64,000 nucleotides of DNA from Bacteroidota bacterium. GTDB taxonomy: Bacteria; Bacteroidota; Bacteroidia; Chitinophagales; Saprospiraceae. The stretch lies in assembly GCA_024743405.1 (NCBI GenBank), contig JANSWP010000005.1:1-64000 (forward strand), written 5' to 3'. The notes beneath the pieces are model-generated. The model did no database searches and had not been told where the DNA came from. It worked only from the letters and a program-made list of their open reading frames with translations. Each line of letters opens with the position of its first letter. Position 1 is the stretch's first letter. The position numbers were made by a program, and so were the translations under genes. Below, piece after piece: positions 49,601-58,724 of the stretch.

Positions 49601-51835
49601 TTATATCTTAAACGTATAAGTATATTTTAAAACAAGGGCTCGTTCAGAACTGAAAGGCAAATGTGGTAATTCGCGTGCTCTATTGCTGTTCATTAGATCG
49701 TTATAAACAATATAGAGGTCATTGCCTTCTTTTGGGTTATACCGCAAACGCACATTGCTCGTAAAAGCCTCATCCAACGAATTAAATTGTAAGAAGGCTG
49801 CTATAGACAGTTTTGTATCGAACATGTAGATCCCTTTGACTCGAGCTAGATGAGAATGGAAAGTTTGGTTTCTATTTTCGAATTCTGCTCTGCTGAATTG
49901 ATAAAATATATCAAATTCGAGATGGTTTGAAACCTTATATCGAGGCATTAAATTGAAGGAGACTAAGTCCCCATCAAAAAAGCCTCCCAAGGTAAAGCCT
50001 CCAAAAAGGACAAAATAATTTTGAAAAGGAGAGTTAATCGTTGTCTGTAATTGCCAAAAATCATACTCCCCGGATGGAATGCCAATTAAGCCCTCGGATT
50101 GATCTACTGAAGAAAGTTCGAAAACCTCAGAAAGGTATTCATGGTTAAAGATTGCAGAACCGATAAAATTCCAACCTCCCTTGGTTGCGGTTTGGAAAGT
50201 GGTGGTCACATTGGCAGTTTCGATTGTATCTGTTGTATTATTTTGAAGTCTAGATGCATCTGTAAATACTTGCCATGAAATGATTTTTGAATGCTCTTTC
50301 CCGAGTTTGCCAAATCCGACTCTTGGGTTAATACTATTATAGTTTTCACGCAGCTCAAACCCCATTCCAGGATTATAGTTTTCACCGACTCTTGAATAAG
50401 TTAAGCTATAAAAAAATCCTGTTGAGCGCCGTTTTTCCCATCTTAAGAAAACTCTGGAAGGATCAAGAGAAGCTACCTCATTATCGACATCATTTTCAAA
50501 GCTTTGCACCCATTTTACATTTAAATAATCATCCCCTGTGATTTTGAAAATGCCATCAATTCCATATAGGGTATTGTGAATTCCATTGAAATCTGTCCGA
50601 TTAGTAAGTATTCCGCCGAGATATGAATTGTCTTTCCCCAATTGTCTGCGAAGCCGCAAGAGTCCAAAGTTTTCAGCATTTAATTCTTCAGATTGAGCTG
50701 TTTGCATATCCAAAAAACCAACGTCAAACTTCCCAATTCGTCCAACCATCCTTGCACCGCCCAAAATTCGAACTGGGTTCCCATCATCATCCAGACCTAT
50801 TTTACGACTATAAAAAACTCGATTAAATTGCTCGAAATTAAAATCGAAAATACTAGCTCGTTCTTGAAAGAATTGCCTTTTTTCGGGAAAGAACAGGGAA
50901 AAACGAGTAAGATTTACTTGTTGATCATCTGCCTCGACTTGGGCAAAATCGGTATTCACAGTGACGTCCATGGTTAAGTTGCTAGTTAGGCTATATTTTA
51001 TATCTAAACCAGCTTCAAAAGTTGGGTCATCGTCACGCAAATATTCCGTTTCTGCATCATTTAAATCATTGACTTGCTGAAGTCCGCCAAGGACATAGGG
51101 GGTTAGATATAAAGGCTTTTTTGCAAATACATTTTTGAAGCGATATTCTTTCATCTGTGAGGGTTTCCATGCACTCCAATCGCCCCAGTGCATTGGAATT
51201 CCAGGATACATTTGAACCTCGTTTTTACCCGCTGAATACCACCAACAGGTCATCCCCATTACTACAGTTCCATTGTCATCTTGGAACCGTAAACTAGTCC
51301 AGGGCACCCTCATTTCGCAGGACCATCCAAAATCTGTTCGATTTACTTTTACATCAAAAAAGGTATTCCAATCTGTACTTACAGGAAATTCCCCTGGTGC
51401 AGCCTGTGCATCATTCCACACAACCCCATCCCAACGAAAACCAGAAGGACCTGTGAAGAAGGCGACCCCATTTTCCTTATCATTATAGGTGTCTAAAACA
51501 AGTCCAAAATAATCAGTTGTTCCATCAAAAGCGTCTCGTTTAAATGTCGTTGGACGATAATAGGATGAATCTTCTAAAAACATTCGTCCAGCTAGGTATA
51601 AATAGTTTTCGTCATAGGTGAAATAGATGTCTGCCCTCTGGGTAGGTTTCTTACCAAAATCTGGAATCTGCATAACCATATCAAATGTGGTCAATTGATT
51701 CCACGCGGCTTCATGAAGATGTCCATCGAAGTTCAGTTCGCCTGGAAATTTTTGAACATCAGTTATATCCTGAGCAGAAAGAAATTGAATCGATATTAGG
51801 GAGAAAAAAAGTAAGTGTAAATGATTTGGTTTCAT
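49601..51835 (-). CDS. DUF5916 outer-membrane protein with CBM9-like N-terminal domain
   Basis: Signal peptide (1-22, ending LSAQ), a carbohydrate-binding module 9-like domain at about 30-215 (FDGHLHEAAWNQL, then FTYDENYLYLAGRMF, FGLVLDTYNDKENG and GWSCEMRVPWTSLRFQ), and then a long barrel region. The barrel includes FSLFFPEKRQFFQERASIFDF and RKIGLDDDGNPVRILGGARMVG, the typical core of DUF5916 proteins. The C-terminus ends in a strand, ERALVLKYTYTFKI, suitable for outer-membrane insertion. Family function is unestablished; sugar or peptide uptake across the outer membrane is a guess from the CBM9 part. It stands alone and has normal length. Confidence 0.85.
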   Translation of the reverse strand: MKPNHLHLLFFSLISIQFLSAQDITDVQKFPGELNFDGHLHEAAWNQLTTFDMVMQIPDFGKKPTQRADIYFTYDENYLYLAGRMFLEDSSYYRPTTFKRDAFDGTTDYFGLVLDTYNDKENGVAFFTGPSGFRWDGVVWNDAQAAPGEFPVSTDWNTFFDVKVNRTDFGWSCEMRVPWTSLRFQDDNGTVVMGMTCWWYSAGKNEVQMYPGIPMHWGDWSAWKPSQMKEYRFKNVFAKKPLYLTPYVLGGLQQVNDLNDAETEYLRDDDPTFEAGLDIKYSLTSNLTMDVTVNTDFAQVEADDQQVNLTRFSLFFPEKRQFFQERASIFDFNFEQFNRVFYSRKIGLDDDGNPVRILGGARMVGRIGKFDVGFLDMQTAQSEELNAENFGLLRLRRQLGKDNSYLGGILTNRTDFNGIHNTLYGIDGIFKITGDDYLNVKWVQSFENDVDNEVASLDPSRVFLRWEKRRSTGFFYSLTYSRVGENYNPGMGFELRENYNSINPRVGFGKLGKEHSKIISWQVFTDASRLQNNTTDTIETANVTTTFQTATKGGWNFIGSAIFNHEYLSEVFELSSVDQSEGLIGIPSGEYDFWQLQTTINSPFQNYFVLFGGFTLGGFFDGDLVSFNLMPRYKVSNHLEFDIFYQFSRAEFENRNQTFHSHLARVKGIYMFDTKLSIAAFLQFNSLDEAFTSNVRLRYNPKEGNDLYIVYNDLMNSNRARELPHLPFSSERALVLKYTYTFKI

Positions 51836-52206
51836 CGCTTAGATTAGGTGATTTGTCATAAGTAAAGATATGTACCTAATTGAAATGATTTGATGGAAGT
51901 TCCGAAGGTGTGTTGTTTTATTTTTGAAATATAAGTGCTAAGTCATAAACAACTTCCACTTAAATTATTGCAACATCGCGCCTAGCCGCAGGCGACGGTG
52001 CGCAATAGGGAACTAATTTCTGTCCAAGCACTTATTTGACTGCTCTCCAAATTAAAACCCAAGTTAGAGTTTTAGGTTATTGCTCTTTCATTCCTAACTA
52101 AACATGGAAACTAATGAACAAGAAGTAGTTTTTTCGATTGATATATCCAAAATATTTCTGTTCCAAAAAATATTACATTTGTCATTCAAAAAAATAAATC
52201 TTGAAT
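51836..52206. other. Intergenic region before the SDR gene
   Basis: About 370 bases between divergent genes. A GC-rich patch near 51976-52003 (CGCGCCTAGCCGCAGGCGAC) can form a small hairpin. Positions 52015-52033 match exactly the reverse complement of 3398-3416. The promoter box of the SDR gene lies at 52174-52181. No gene is seen; the 73-residue frame at 52104 lacks protein character. Confidence 0.45.
52174..52181 (+). promoter_or_regulatory. -7 promoter element TACATTTG for the SDR gene
   Basis: An exact TAnnTTTG match, 26 bases before the ATG at 52207. No clear -33 box. Confidence 0.45.
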
Positions 52207-52998
52207 ATGGACAACTTAGACATTTCAAACCTATTCTCAGTCAAAGGGAAAACAGTTTTAGTAACAGGCGGCTCAAGAGGAATCGGATTAATGATTGCCT
52301 CTACTTTTGTAAAGAACGGCGCTAAAGTGTATATTTCTTCCAGAAATGCCGCAGTTTGCCAAGCAGTAGAGGCTGAACTGAGTAAAATTGGAGAATGCAT
52401 TGCCATCCCAGCAGATTTATCTACAACGGAAGGTCAGCAAAATCTGGTTGCAGAGTTCAATAAAAGAGAAACTTCATTAGATGTTTTAATCAATAATGCA
52501 GGCGCAAATTGGAGTGCGCCATTCAAAGAATACCCTGAAAAAGGCTATGACAAAGTGATGGATATCAACGTTAAACCTATCTTTTTCCTGACTCAAGCAT
52601 TTTTACCACTTTTAAAAGAATCAGCAAGTCTTGAAACACCTGCTAGAATTATCAATATTGGTTCTATTGACGGAATTCGAGTTTCAACTATTGACAATTC
52701 TGCTTATGGGATGAGTAAGGCTGCAGTTCATCATTTGACCAAAATATTGTCTGTAAAGATGGCAGGTAAAGGAATTACTGTAAATGCCATTGCCCCTGGT
52801 CCATTCCCTAGTAAAATGACTAAAACAATGTTGGACTCAGCACAAGCTATGGTTGAAAAAGTGAACCCTATGCGTCGAATAGGTCGAGTGGGCGATATGG
52901 GGGGTATTGCTGTTTTTTTAGCATCAGAAGCAGGAGCTTATTTGAATGGTACAGTTATTCCAGTTGATGGTGGGATGCATTTGTTAGCAGTGATGTAA
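52207..52998 (+). CDS. Short-chain dehydrogenase/reductase
   Basis: Classical SDR of 263 residues: coenzyme motif LVTGGSRGIG (about 18-27), NNAG at about 96-99, catalytic Ser in INIGSIDG and the YxxxK pair in SAYGMSKAAVHHL, followed by NAIAPGPFPSKMT and a C-terminal GTVIPVDGGMHLLAV. A basic Arg in the glycine loop suggests NADPH. Substrate unknown; the pattern is close to gluconate/FabG-like oxidoreductases. The frame includes a TTG at 52201, but the ATG at 52207 is preferred. Monocistronic with its own promoter box. Confidence 0.88.
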   Translation: MDNLDISNLFSVKGKTVLVTGGSRGIGLMIASTFVKNGAKVYISSRNAAVCQAVEAELSKIGECIAIPADLSTTEGQQNLVAEFNKRETSLDVLINNAGANWSAPFKEYPEKGYDKVMDINVKPIFFLTQAFLPLLKESASLETPARIINIGSIDGIRVSTIDNSAYGMSKAAVHHLTKILSVKMAGKGITVNAIAPGPFPSKMTKTMLDSAQAMVEKVNPMRRIGRVGDMGGIAVFLASEAGAYLNGTVIPVDGGMHLLAVM

Positions 52999-53014
52999 AA
53001 AGAGTTTTTAAATA

Positions 53015-53177
53015 AGGGAGGAGGAAAAATATAACCAACCCATCTTACTTGCTATTTTTCCTTTATGCATCGTTAAAGATACTCGCCATACCTTTGGGTA
53101 TGTCTGTGTTTTTTGCCTCGTCTAAAGAAAAATTAACTTCCTAAAATTTGGGTAGGTTATTTATTTTCCTGCTCCCT
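53015..53177 (-). mobile_element. MITE-like element, copy E
   Basis: A 163-bp copy with well-matched terminal inverted repeats: the left begins AGGGAGGAGGAAAAATATAA and the right ends TTATTTATTTTCCTGCTCCCT. The core shows CATACCTTTGGGTATG, a perfect small palindrome, then TCTGTGTTTTTTGCCTCG. This copy defines the family best. It lies between the SDR gene and the convergent VOC gene. Confidence 0.65.
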
Positions 53178-53219
53178 AATCACTATTTCAGGAAAAATCC
53201 TTCGAGGAGTGTTAGAATA

Positions 53220-53603
53220 TTAAGAGTCTTTATGTCGCCAAGGCGGATTTTTCCTGTTTTTTCCTGCATGAAATAAAATTAATTGATTGCCATCCAAATC
53301 CTTCAATCGCGCCTCGCGCCAAAGCCAAGATTTATCATTAGGTAATTCCTCAAGCTTGATTCCCTTTTTAACCAATTTGGCAACGTATTCATCTAAGTTT
53401 TTTAATTCAAAATATATATAAATACCTTCGCCTTGAGGAAGTTTTTCGACTTGGTGAATGGAGAAAGTAGCGTCGCCTTCTGGCAATTCAAATCGGGCAT
53501 AGGCAGCGTGGGTATGGACAATAAGTTGTAACCCAAGTTTTTGGTAAAAAGGAATTGATTTTGATAAATCAAGAGAAGGAATGGTTATTTGATTGAGGTT
53601 CAT
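53220..53603 (-). CDS. VOC-superfamily (glyoxalase/bleomycin-resistance fold) protein
   Basis: A single VOC module of 127 residues: LNQITIPSLDLSKSIPFYQK, then LGLQLIVHTHAAYARFELP, GIYIYFELKNLDEYVAKL and ARLKDLDGNQLILFHAG. The Glu in IYIYFE and the terminal strand 'D.dGN.l.l' match the metal-site scaffold. The family contains lyases, dioxygenases and binding proteins, so the substrate cannot be told. It lies 11 bases downstream of the AddB-like nuclease gene and is probably cotranscribed, although the two have no evident common function. Confidence 0.82.
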   Translation of the reverse strand: MNLNQITIPSLDLSKSIPFYQKLGLQLIVHTHAAYARFELPEGDATFSIHQVEKLPQGEGIYIYFELKNLDEYVAKLVKKGIKLEELPNDKSWLWREARLKDLDGNQLILFHAGKNRKNPPWRHKDS

Positions 53604-53614
53604 TGGCTATTATT

Positions 53615-56350
53615 TTAGTCCACTAAATTAATTAAGGTCTTATAATCACAAAATGGCGCATCACCATCTTTCATCTCTAAAATGTCCATCATTATTTCGG
53701 GTTGTTCATTGTCATTATAAATATCTTCTAGGTCAAGACAAGTATGTTTAGTCCTGATTTCAATTTGACCTTTCTCAATTTGATTCATTCGCCATTCATA
53801 AGTGGATTCCATCCGACCAAGAATTCGATTATTGATATCGGTATGATCAGTATCAGGTGCTATCGAAGTTATGTTATTAAATGCTAAATTGTTACGGGCT
53901 AATATTTTTCCGTTTTCCATAATGAAATATGCGGTGTGAGCCCAAGAATCATCTTCTGTCAAAAGACGTGAATAGAGTACTAATTGGAGATCCTCTTCAT
54001 TTTTGATGATTCGTTCTCTGCGACTTGCTCCACGCCATTTGAGGTCAATGACAGTAAGCTCATTTTCCTTTTCTAAAACCAAATCGGCAATACCTTTGAC
54101 GGGCTTAGTTTGGAAATTTCCAACTAAATCCATTTCTGTCTTTTTTACCTTCCATCCATTTTGTTGAATCTGAGAAACAAGACTCCATGCTGAGTATTTT
54201 AGTTGATTGATAAAACCAATTTTTTCAGGTTCTCGACCGTACATTAATAAAACGGCGCCTTCTCGAGCAAGCAGATTGCCAGCTTCTCCATCAATCCATT
54301 TTTCGACTTGACTTTTATTCCAAGTAGTAATATCCTCATTAAATAATTTTTCAAACATTCGATGAGCAAGGTTTCCCATCAAAGTATTGTCTTTAGTGAC
54401 ACTCAAAATGGACGATTTATGCAGCCGGATTTTATATTTGAATATCCATTGATAAGGATAATAAAACAAGGTTTCGAGGCTCGTCAACGTCTCATACTCT
54501 CGTTGAGAAATTTTATCTAAGTTCGAAATTTGGAGAAAAGGTTTTGGATGCCCGAGCAGACGGTGTTCGATTTCAATTTTAGAGGGTAATTTAAAATGTT
54601 TTTCAAAATTTGCTTTCCCAATTCCTGAATCAATATCCAGAGAAATATCGCCCAAATTTTTAAAAGCAGCCTCCAAATCTCCAAACAAAGGATGTGGATG
54701 TACCGCCGAACCGTCCACATTCTCGGGCATTACTAAAATTAATCGATTTTGGGTATTCAAAACAGGTCGGCGGCGTTGCCAAATCAATAGTGCGTTTTCG
54801 CGTTCTGGCGTTTCAAGTTCGATATCTTTTTTACTAAGAAAATTTCGCTCCTTTTGATACCATCTTGAAAAGAAGTGGACAGGTTCATTTTGAGAAAAAT
54901 TCCACCAAAGTAGATCGGGGATTTCGTCAATAATGGCACTTGTATGCATCACATATGGTAGATGTCCGACTTCACAATCTTGAAAAACAATGGGGGAAGG
55001 TTCGTAAATAGTGCGAACAATGCGCTCTAACTCAAGATAAGATAATTCAATTTCAGGTAAGGCTTCTAGTAGCTCTTTTACTCGTTTTGCCTGTTCACTC
55101 AACACTAAAAGGGAGTTGTTTTTTCCGTTACTATCATCAAACTTTTTGAATGCCCAAGTTTGTAAATAATCAAAAATATCAATGACATCTCTTTTTGGGA
55201 CAGTTTGGCTCATATCATACCTTCGTCGTTCAAACCAAAATTCATATTGATTCCGAATTTCACTCATCTTTATTGAAGAATCTGTCTTCGCCTTTTCTGC
55301 CAGGGTATCAAAATATCGCTTAATGGTGATGTACCAACCTTCTCCATTTAAACCTGGCGTTCGAGCCATTTGATTTGCGATTTGGGTGGCTAAATCATCG
55401 GCCAAGGGTTTGACGGAAAGCGAAACAAATTCTAATATTTTGAAAGGGTCAATAGGGTTCCAAAGAAAAACAGTGATTAGTTTTAATATTTGTAAAGTTG
55501 GTCGAGCGAGTGAGGCAGATTGAATACCTAAACTTGGCAAACCTTCTTGGATTAAAGCAATATCCAAGGCTCGGTTTTTTTCAGGAATAAGGCAATTAGG
55601 GCGTAAGTCAGTATTTAATTTTAATGTTTTCGCCACAAAACCAGCAGCGTCAGAAGCTCTTTTTGATTTTAATAATAAGAGAGAACCGTCATTTTGAAGT
55701 TGAATTTTTTCCTTTTTTCCTGATGAAGCGAGCAACCGATTTTTAAATTTAGAAAGATCTGATAGAACAGAATCTTTTTCATGGGGCGTCTTAATTGATC
55801 TGGGATTCAATTGGAGCTTATTAAATAGTTTCTGAAAATGAAATGGTAAGATTTCTATTGGCTCATTTAGCACAATTTCAATAATCGGTTGTTTTCGTTT
55901 TTCCACTTTTTCTAACACCTCCATAAATCGATCTGCATATCCTGGCGATAGACTTAAAAATTCGCCATCTTCATTTGGTATTTTGAAAACTTGTTCTAGT
56001 TCAGCAATAGTTTTCAGCCGATACGGAGTATCATCCTTTATTTCAAAATTCCAACCAGCTAGTAATAGTTCATCGCGGCGAGAAAGTAACTCTGTTGCTG
56101 TCGCAAATTGATCAGCATTGAATGACGCAGTATAAAAGGGAGTATCATTTTTATCTAAATATCTCAAAATAGCTTGGCGATATTGTTCGATTCGGAGATA
56201 CTCATTATTGGTTGGATGACCAATTAGTCCTAAATGAGACTCGAGCATAAACAATAAGCTTTTGGGGCCAAAATAATGCACTCCCCCTTCTACATTTTGA
56301 GGTTGCGGAATCACCAAATCATCTAATTCTAATCCAAAAAATATTTTCAT
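53615..56350 (-). CDS. AddB-like PD-(D/E)XK nuclease protein, 911 aa
   Basis: The C-terminal 200 residues contain a PD-(D/E)XK nuclease core (GIADLVLEKENELTVIDLKW, with D and DLK in the spacing of motif II-III, then a Q-rich LQLVLYSRLL). The long N-terminal part resembles the helicase-like, non-ATPase half of AddB (TARPTLQILKLITVFLWNPIDP; the block IKMSEIRNQYEFWFERR). No Walker A is seen. AddB ends in a Cys-rich Fe-S motif; here only one residue of it persists (APFCDYKTLI), so the cluster is probably lost. No AddA helicase lies nearby, and the partner VOC gene is unrelated. It may be a repair or defence nuclease. A good promoter (TTTG-22-TATATTTG) sits 88-121 bases upstream. Confidence 0.75.
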   Translation of the reverse strand: MKIFFGLELDDLVIPQPQNVEGGVHYFGPKSLLFMLESHLGLIGHPTNNEYLRIEQYRQAILRYLDKNDTPFYTASFNADQFATATELLSRRDELLLAGWNFEIKDDTPYRLKTIAELEQVFKIPNEDGEFLSLSPGYADRFMEVLEKVEKRKQPIIEIVLNEPIEILPFHFQKLFNKLQLNPRSIKTPHEKDSVLSDLSKFKNRLLASSGKKEKIQLQNDGSLLLLKSKRASDAAGFVAKTLKLNTDLRPNCLIPEKNRALDIALIQEGLPSLGIQSASLARPTLQILKLITVFLWNPIDPFKILEFVSLSVKPLADDLATQIANQMARTPGLNGEGWYITIKRYFDTLAEKAKTDSSIKMSEIRNQYEFWFERRRYDMSQTVPKRDVIDIFDYLQTWAFKKFDDSNGKNNSLLVLSEQAKRVKELLEALPEIELSYLELERIVRTIYEPSPIVFQDCEVGHLPYVMHTSAIIDEIPDLLWWNFSQNEPVHFFSRWYQKERNFLSKKDIELETPERENALLIWQRRRPVLNTQNRLILVMPENVDGSAVHPHPLFGDLEAAFKNLGDISLDIDSGIGKANFEKHFKLPSKIEIEHRLLGHPKPFLQISNLDKISQREYETLTSLETLFYYPYQWIFKYKIRLHKSSILSVTKDNTLMGNLAHRMFEKLFNEDITTWNKSQVEKWIDGEAGNLLAREGAVLLMYGREPEKIGFINQLKYSAWSLVSQIQQNGWKVKKTEMDLVGNFQTKPVKGIADLVLEKENELTVIDLKWRGASRRERIIKNEEDLQLVLYSRLLTEDDSWAHTAYFIMENGKILARNNLAFNNITSIAPDTDHTDINNRILGRMESTYEWRMNQIEKGQIEIRTKHTCLDLEDIYNDNEQPEIMMDILEMKDGDAPFCDYKTLINLVD

Positions 56351-56437
56351 ATGAGATAGTATGTAATCGAGGTTTTTTATTGTTTGGGTATTTCGCCCCT
56401 TCCTATTATTGAATCGTTCCTAAAACAAATAAGAAGG

Positions 56438-56471
56438 CAAATATAGTGTAAACTTTTTGTGAATTTACAAA
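56438..56471 (-). promoter_or_regulatory. Promoter of the AddB-like gene
   Basis: On the minus strand, TTTG at 56471-56468 and TATATTTG at 56445-56438 are separated by 22 bases and are followed by a leader of about 80 bases to the ATG at 56350. Both boxes match the Bacteroidota consensus; the spacing is slightly long. Confidence 0.5.
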
Positions 56472-56494
56472 TGCAAAATCAATTATTTGTGTGC

Positions 56495-56537
56495 AAAAAA
56501 AAAGCCTCCTCGAAGTTAATCGAAGAGGCTTTTTTTG
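56495..56537. terminator. Bidirectional terminator
   Basis: A-rich left flank, AAAGCCTCCTCGA paired with TCGAAGAGGCTTT (one mismatch), and a T-run. Oriented to end the minus-strand START-like gene (stop at 56572), with A/T tracts on both sides. Confidence 0.7.
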
Positions 56538-56571
56538 TGTATGAAACAAAGTAGACGTAAAATATTATTCA

Positions 56572-56949
56572 CTAACCACCAGTTTCTTGTCTTAGTTGTT
56601 TCATTTGGCTATCCCAAAGTTGTTTTTGATCATCAACTTCGTCTTCATCACAATAATCTACGATTGTTAAGATAGTTTCGCCTGTAACAGGTGATCGCTG
56701 CATTTCGAATTCGAGGTATTCGCCTTCTTCATAATCTTCAAAATGAAAACGAATGCGCTCTTCTTCAATATCTTCAACCAGTTCTGCACTTTCTTCTGAA
56801 CCACTCCATACGAAAGTAAAGATGCTATCAGTGATATCTACTTCATCACAGAACCAGCGTACTAAACAAGCTGGGGTGGTGAAGAAGGTATATAAAATCG
56901 CTGGCGAAGCGCGAAAAATGTACTCTAAGTTTATTTTTGTTCTGTCCAT
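56572..56949 (-). CDS. START-like (SRPBCC/AHSA1-type) domain protein
   Basis: A compact 125-residue ligand-binding fold: RASPAILYTFFTTPACLVRWF (helix and the usual 'sp..l...fT.pe.l..W'), then WSGSEESAELVEDIEEERIR and EYLEFEMQRSPVTGETILTI with a C-terminal helix WDSQMKQLRQ. The strong acidity (many E/D) is unusual for a lipid-binding member. Such stand-alone START-like proteins are common in the phylum, of unknown function. The ATG at 56949 is a natural start. Confidence 0.8.
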   Translation of the reverse strand: MDRTKINLEYIFRASPAILYTFFTTPACLVRWFCDEVDITDSIFTFVWSGSEESAELVEDIEEERIRFHFEDYEEGEYLEFEMQRSPVTGETILTIVDYCDEDEVDDQKQLWDSQMKQLRQETGG

Positions 56950-57021
56950 TCACCGAGTTTTTATGGTGAAATAATCTGGTTTCGATAATTAAAATCTATT
57001 TGGCTAAATTGTCAATATTTT

Positions 57022-57216
57022 ATGTATCAAAAGCAAAATATTAATTCACGCAATAAAAAAGAAAAAAATGACTTTTCCAAATCTCCGAACTTTTTTCCCT
57101 TTTTAGGGTTAATGCTTTTTGTGATCAGCACTTTAAAATTATTTCAATTAAGTGACGATTTTAGTAAGAAGTGGTCACAAAAGTGTCGAAAACTGAAAGA
57201 AGAAAGGCGTTTTTGA
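57022..57216 (+). CDS. Possible small single-span membrane protein, 64 aa
   Basis: A polar, basic N-terminus (KKEKNDFSKSPNF), one plausible membrane segment (FFPFLGLMLFVISTLKLF) and a basic C-terminus (KKWSQKCRKLKEERRF). It is the only small frame in the region with a sensible protein layout. No family is recognised and it has no strong promoter or Shine-Dalgarno sequence. It could equally be chance in AT-rich DNA. Confidence 0.25.
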   Translation: MYQKQNINSRNKKEKNDFSKSPNFFPFLGLMLFVISTLKLFQLSDDFSKKWSQKCRKLKEERRF

Positions 57217-57403
57217 AAATAAATATTTCACTGTTTTTTATTAATTATAGAAAAAAACACGAATAAAATATCTTCGATAGAGTCCCTTTCTTGTTAAATT
57301 GTAATTTTTTTAATCTATAACAAATAGATATTGATACTTGAATGTATTTTATTTGTAACAATTTATTGTAAAGAATGTATATAAATCAAATAGGCGAAAA
57401 TCC

Positions 57404-57434
57404 TTGACATACCGTGTGAATTCGAGTACTTTTG
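57404..57434 (+). promoter_or_regulatory. Strong promoter of rpoD
   Basis: TTGACA at 57404-57409, 17 bases, then TACTTTTG at 57427-57434: an exact TAnnTTTG with a good upstream box, the best promoter in the window. It leaves a leader of about 195 bases before the sigma ATG at 57635. Confidence 0.65.
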
Positions 57435-57634
57435 CACAACTATTTTAGAAAGAGGTTGTAGCGTAAAACATTTGCAAAAACTATAAGATTCTAAATAATG
57501 TAGTATCGTATTTATTTTCTAAAAACACCGCGACATTTTTCCTATCCCAATTTCAGCAAAAAAACTCTTTAAAACCAAATTGAACAAGTCTCTTATAAAA
57601 TATTCATAATATAAACATTCAAAAGTAGCAGTGC

Positions 57635-58504
57635 ATGAGACAACTGAAGATTACCAAGTCAATTACCAATCGAGAAAGTCAATCATTAGAGAAGTACCTT
57701 CAAGAAATTGGTAAAGTTGATTTGTTGACACCAGAAGAAGAAGTCGATTTAGCAAAAAAAATTAAACAAGGCGATCAACTAGCACTAGAAAAACTCACTA
57801 AAGCAAACCTCCGTTTTGTTGTTTCTGTAGCTAAACAATACCAAAATCAAGGACTATCGTTGAGTGATTTAATCAACGAAGGTAATTTGGGCTTAATAAA
57901 AGCAGCGCAACGATTTGACGAAACCCGTGGTTTCAAGTTTATTTCTTATGCAGTTTGGTGGATTCGACAATCCATTCTTCAAGCTTTGGCAGAACAATCT
58001 AGAATTGTTAGACTTCCTTTAAATAAGGTTGGTTCTTTAAACAAGATTAATAAAGCTTTTTCTGAATTAGAGCAAGCTTATGAGCGAGAGCCATCTCCAG
58101 ATGAGCTGGCTGATCAGTTAGATATTCCTACAGAAGAGGTTGAAACTACACTTGGTGTAGCTGCTCGACACGTCTCTATGGATGCTCCTTTTGTAGAGGG
58201 AGAAGACAACTCCCTGTTAGATGTTTTAGAAAATGGTGGTATCTCAGGTACAGATACAGCCTTAGAATATTCTGAGTCTTTAAGACGCGAAATTGAGCGA
58301 TCGTTAAGTACATTGACAGAGCGCCAATGCGATGTTATTAAATTATACTTTGGAATTGGAGTCGAACACCCTATGTCTTTGGAAGATATTGGAGAGAAAT
58401 TTGGCTTAACTCGAGAACGAGTTAGACAAATAAAAGATAAAGCAATCAATAAACTACGTTCTGCTAATAGAAGTAAGTTATTGAAGCATTATTTAGGAGC
58501 ATAA
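57635..58504 (+). CDS. rpoD: Primary RNA polymerase sigma factor (RpoD, short Bacteroidota type)
   Basis: Region 1.2 ([20 protein letters not shown]), region 2 ([39 protein letters not shown] and [21 protein letters not shown]), region 3 and region 4 ([30 protein letters not shown]) are all present. The absence of region 1.1 and the length of 289 are normal for the phylum's housekeeping sigma factor, which recognises the TAnnTTTG promoters seen in this window. The gene has a strong promoter, a 195-base leader and a GC-rich terminator, and stands alone. Confidence 0.95.
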   Translation: MRQLKITKSITNRESQSLEKYLQEIGKVDLLTPEEEVDLAKKIKQGDQLALEKLTKANLRFVVSVAKQYQNQGLSLSDLINEGNLGLIKAAQRFDETRGFKFISYAVWWIRQSILQALAEQSRIVRLPLNKVGSLNKINKAFSELEQAYEREPSPDELADQLDIPTEEVETTLGVAARHVSMDAPFVEGEDNSLLDVLENGGISGTDTALEYSESLRREIERSLSTLTERQCDVIKLYFGIGVEHPMSLEDIGEKFGLTRERVRQIKDKAINKLRSANRSKLLKHYLGA

Positions 58505-58528
58505 TTGATCGTTGAAATTCAGTAATGA

Positions 58529-58571
58529 AATAGGCATCACGACATTCAAACCGTCGTGATGCCTATTCTTG
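58529..58571 (+). terminator. Rho-independent terminator of rpoD
   Basis: A perfect 15-base stem AATAGGCATCACGAC/GTCGTGATGCCTATT with a 9-base loop, followed by CTTGTTTT. Confidence 0.75.
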
Positions 58572-58651
58572 TTTTATAAGTCTTTTCCTTTGATTTTTGA
58601 AATATAATTTACCACCACATTTTATAAGTTCTATTAACTGAAACAGAGAAG

Positions 58652-58659
58652 TAAATTTG
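58652..58659 (+). promoter_or_regulatory. -7 promoter element TAAATTTG for the GAPDH gene
   Basis: An exact TAnnTTTG match, 66 bases before the ATG at 58725. No convincing -33 box. Confidence 0.4.
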
Positions 58660-58724
58660 GTTTCAGAATAAAAATTGAAGAAAAAGGTGATAATAATCTG
58701 CCTAACTAATAAACCATCTTGGAC

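Larger units (their letters stand above)
56950..57634. other. Long leader and spacer upstream of the sigma factor gene
   Basis: 685 AT-rich bases between the START-like gene and the sigma gene. A small frame (57022-57216) and the sigma promoter (57404-57434) are listed separately. The leader from about 57441 to 57634, about 190 bases, has no obvious strong structure. Confidence 0.5.

Noticed and set aside
53615-56350. Complete AddAB or RecBCD defence/repair operon
   Set aside because: No helicase gene accompanies the AddB-like protein; the neighbour is a VOC protein.
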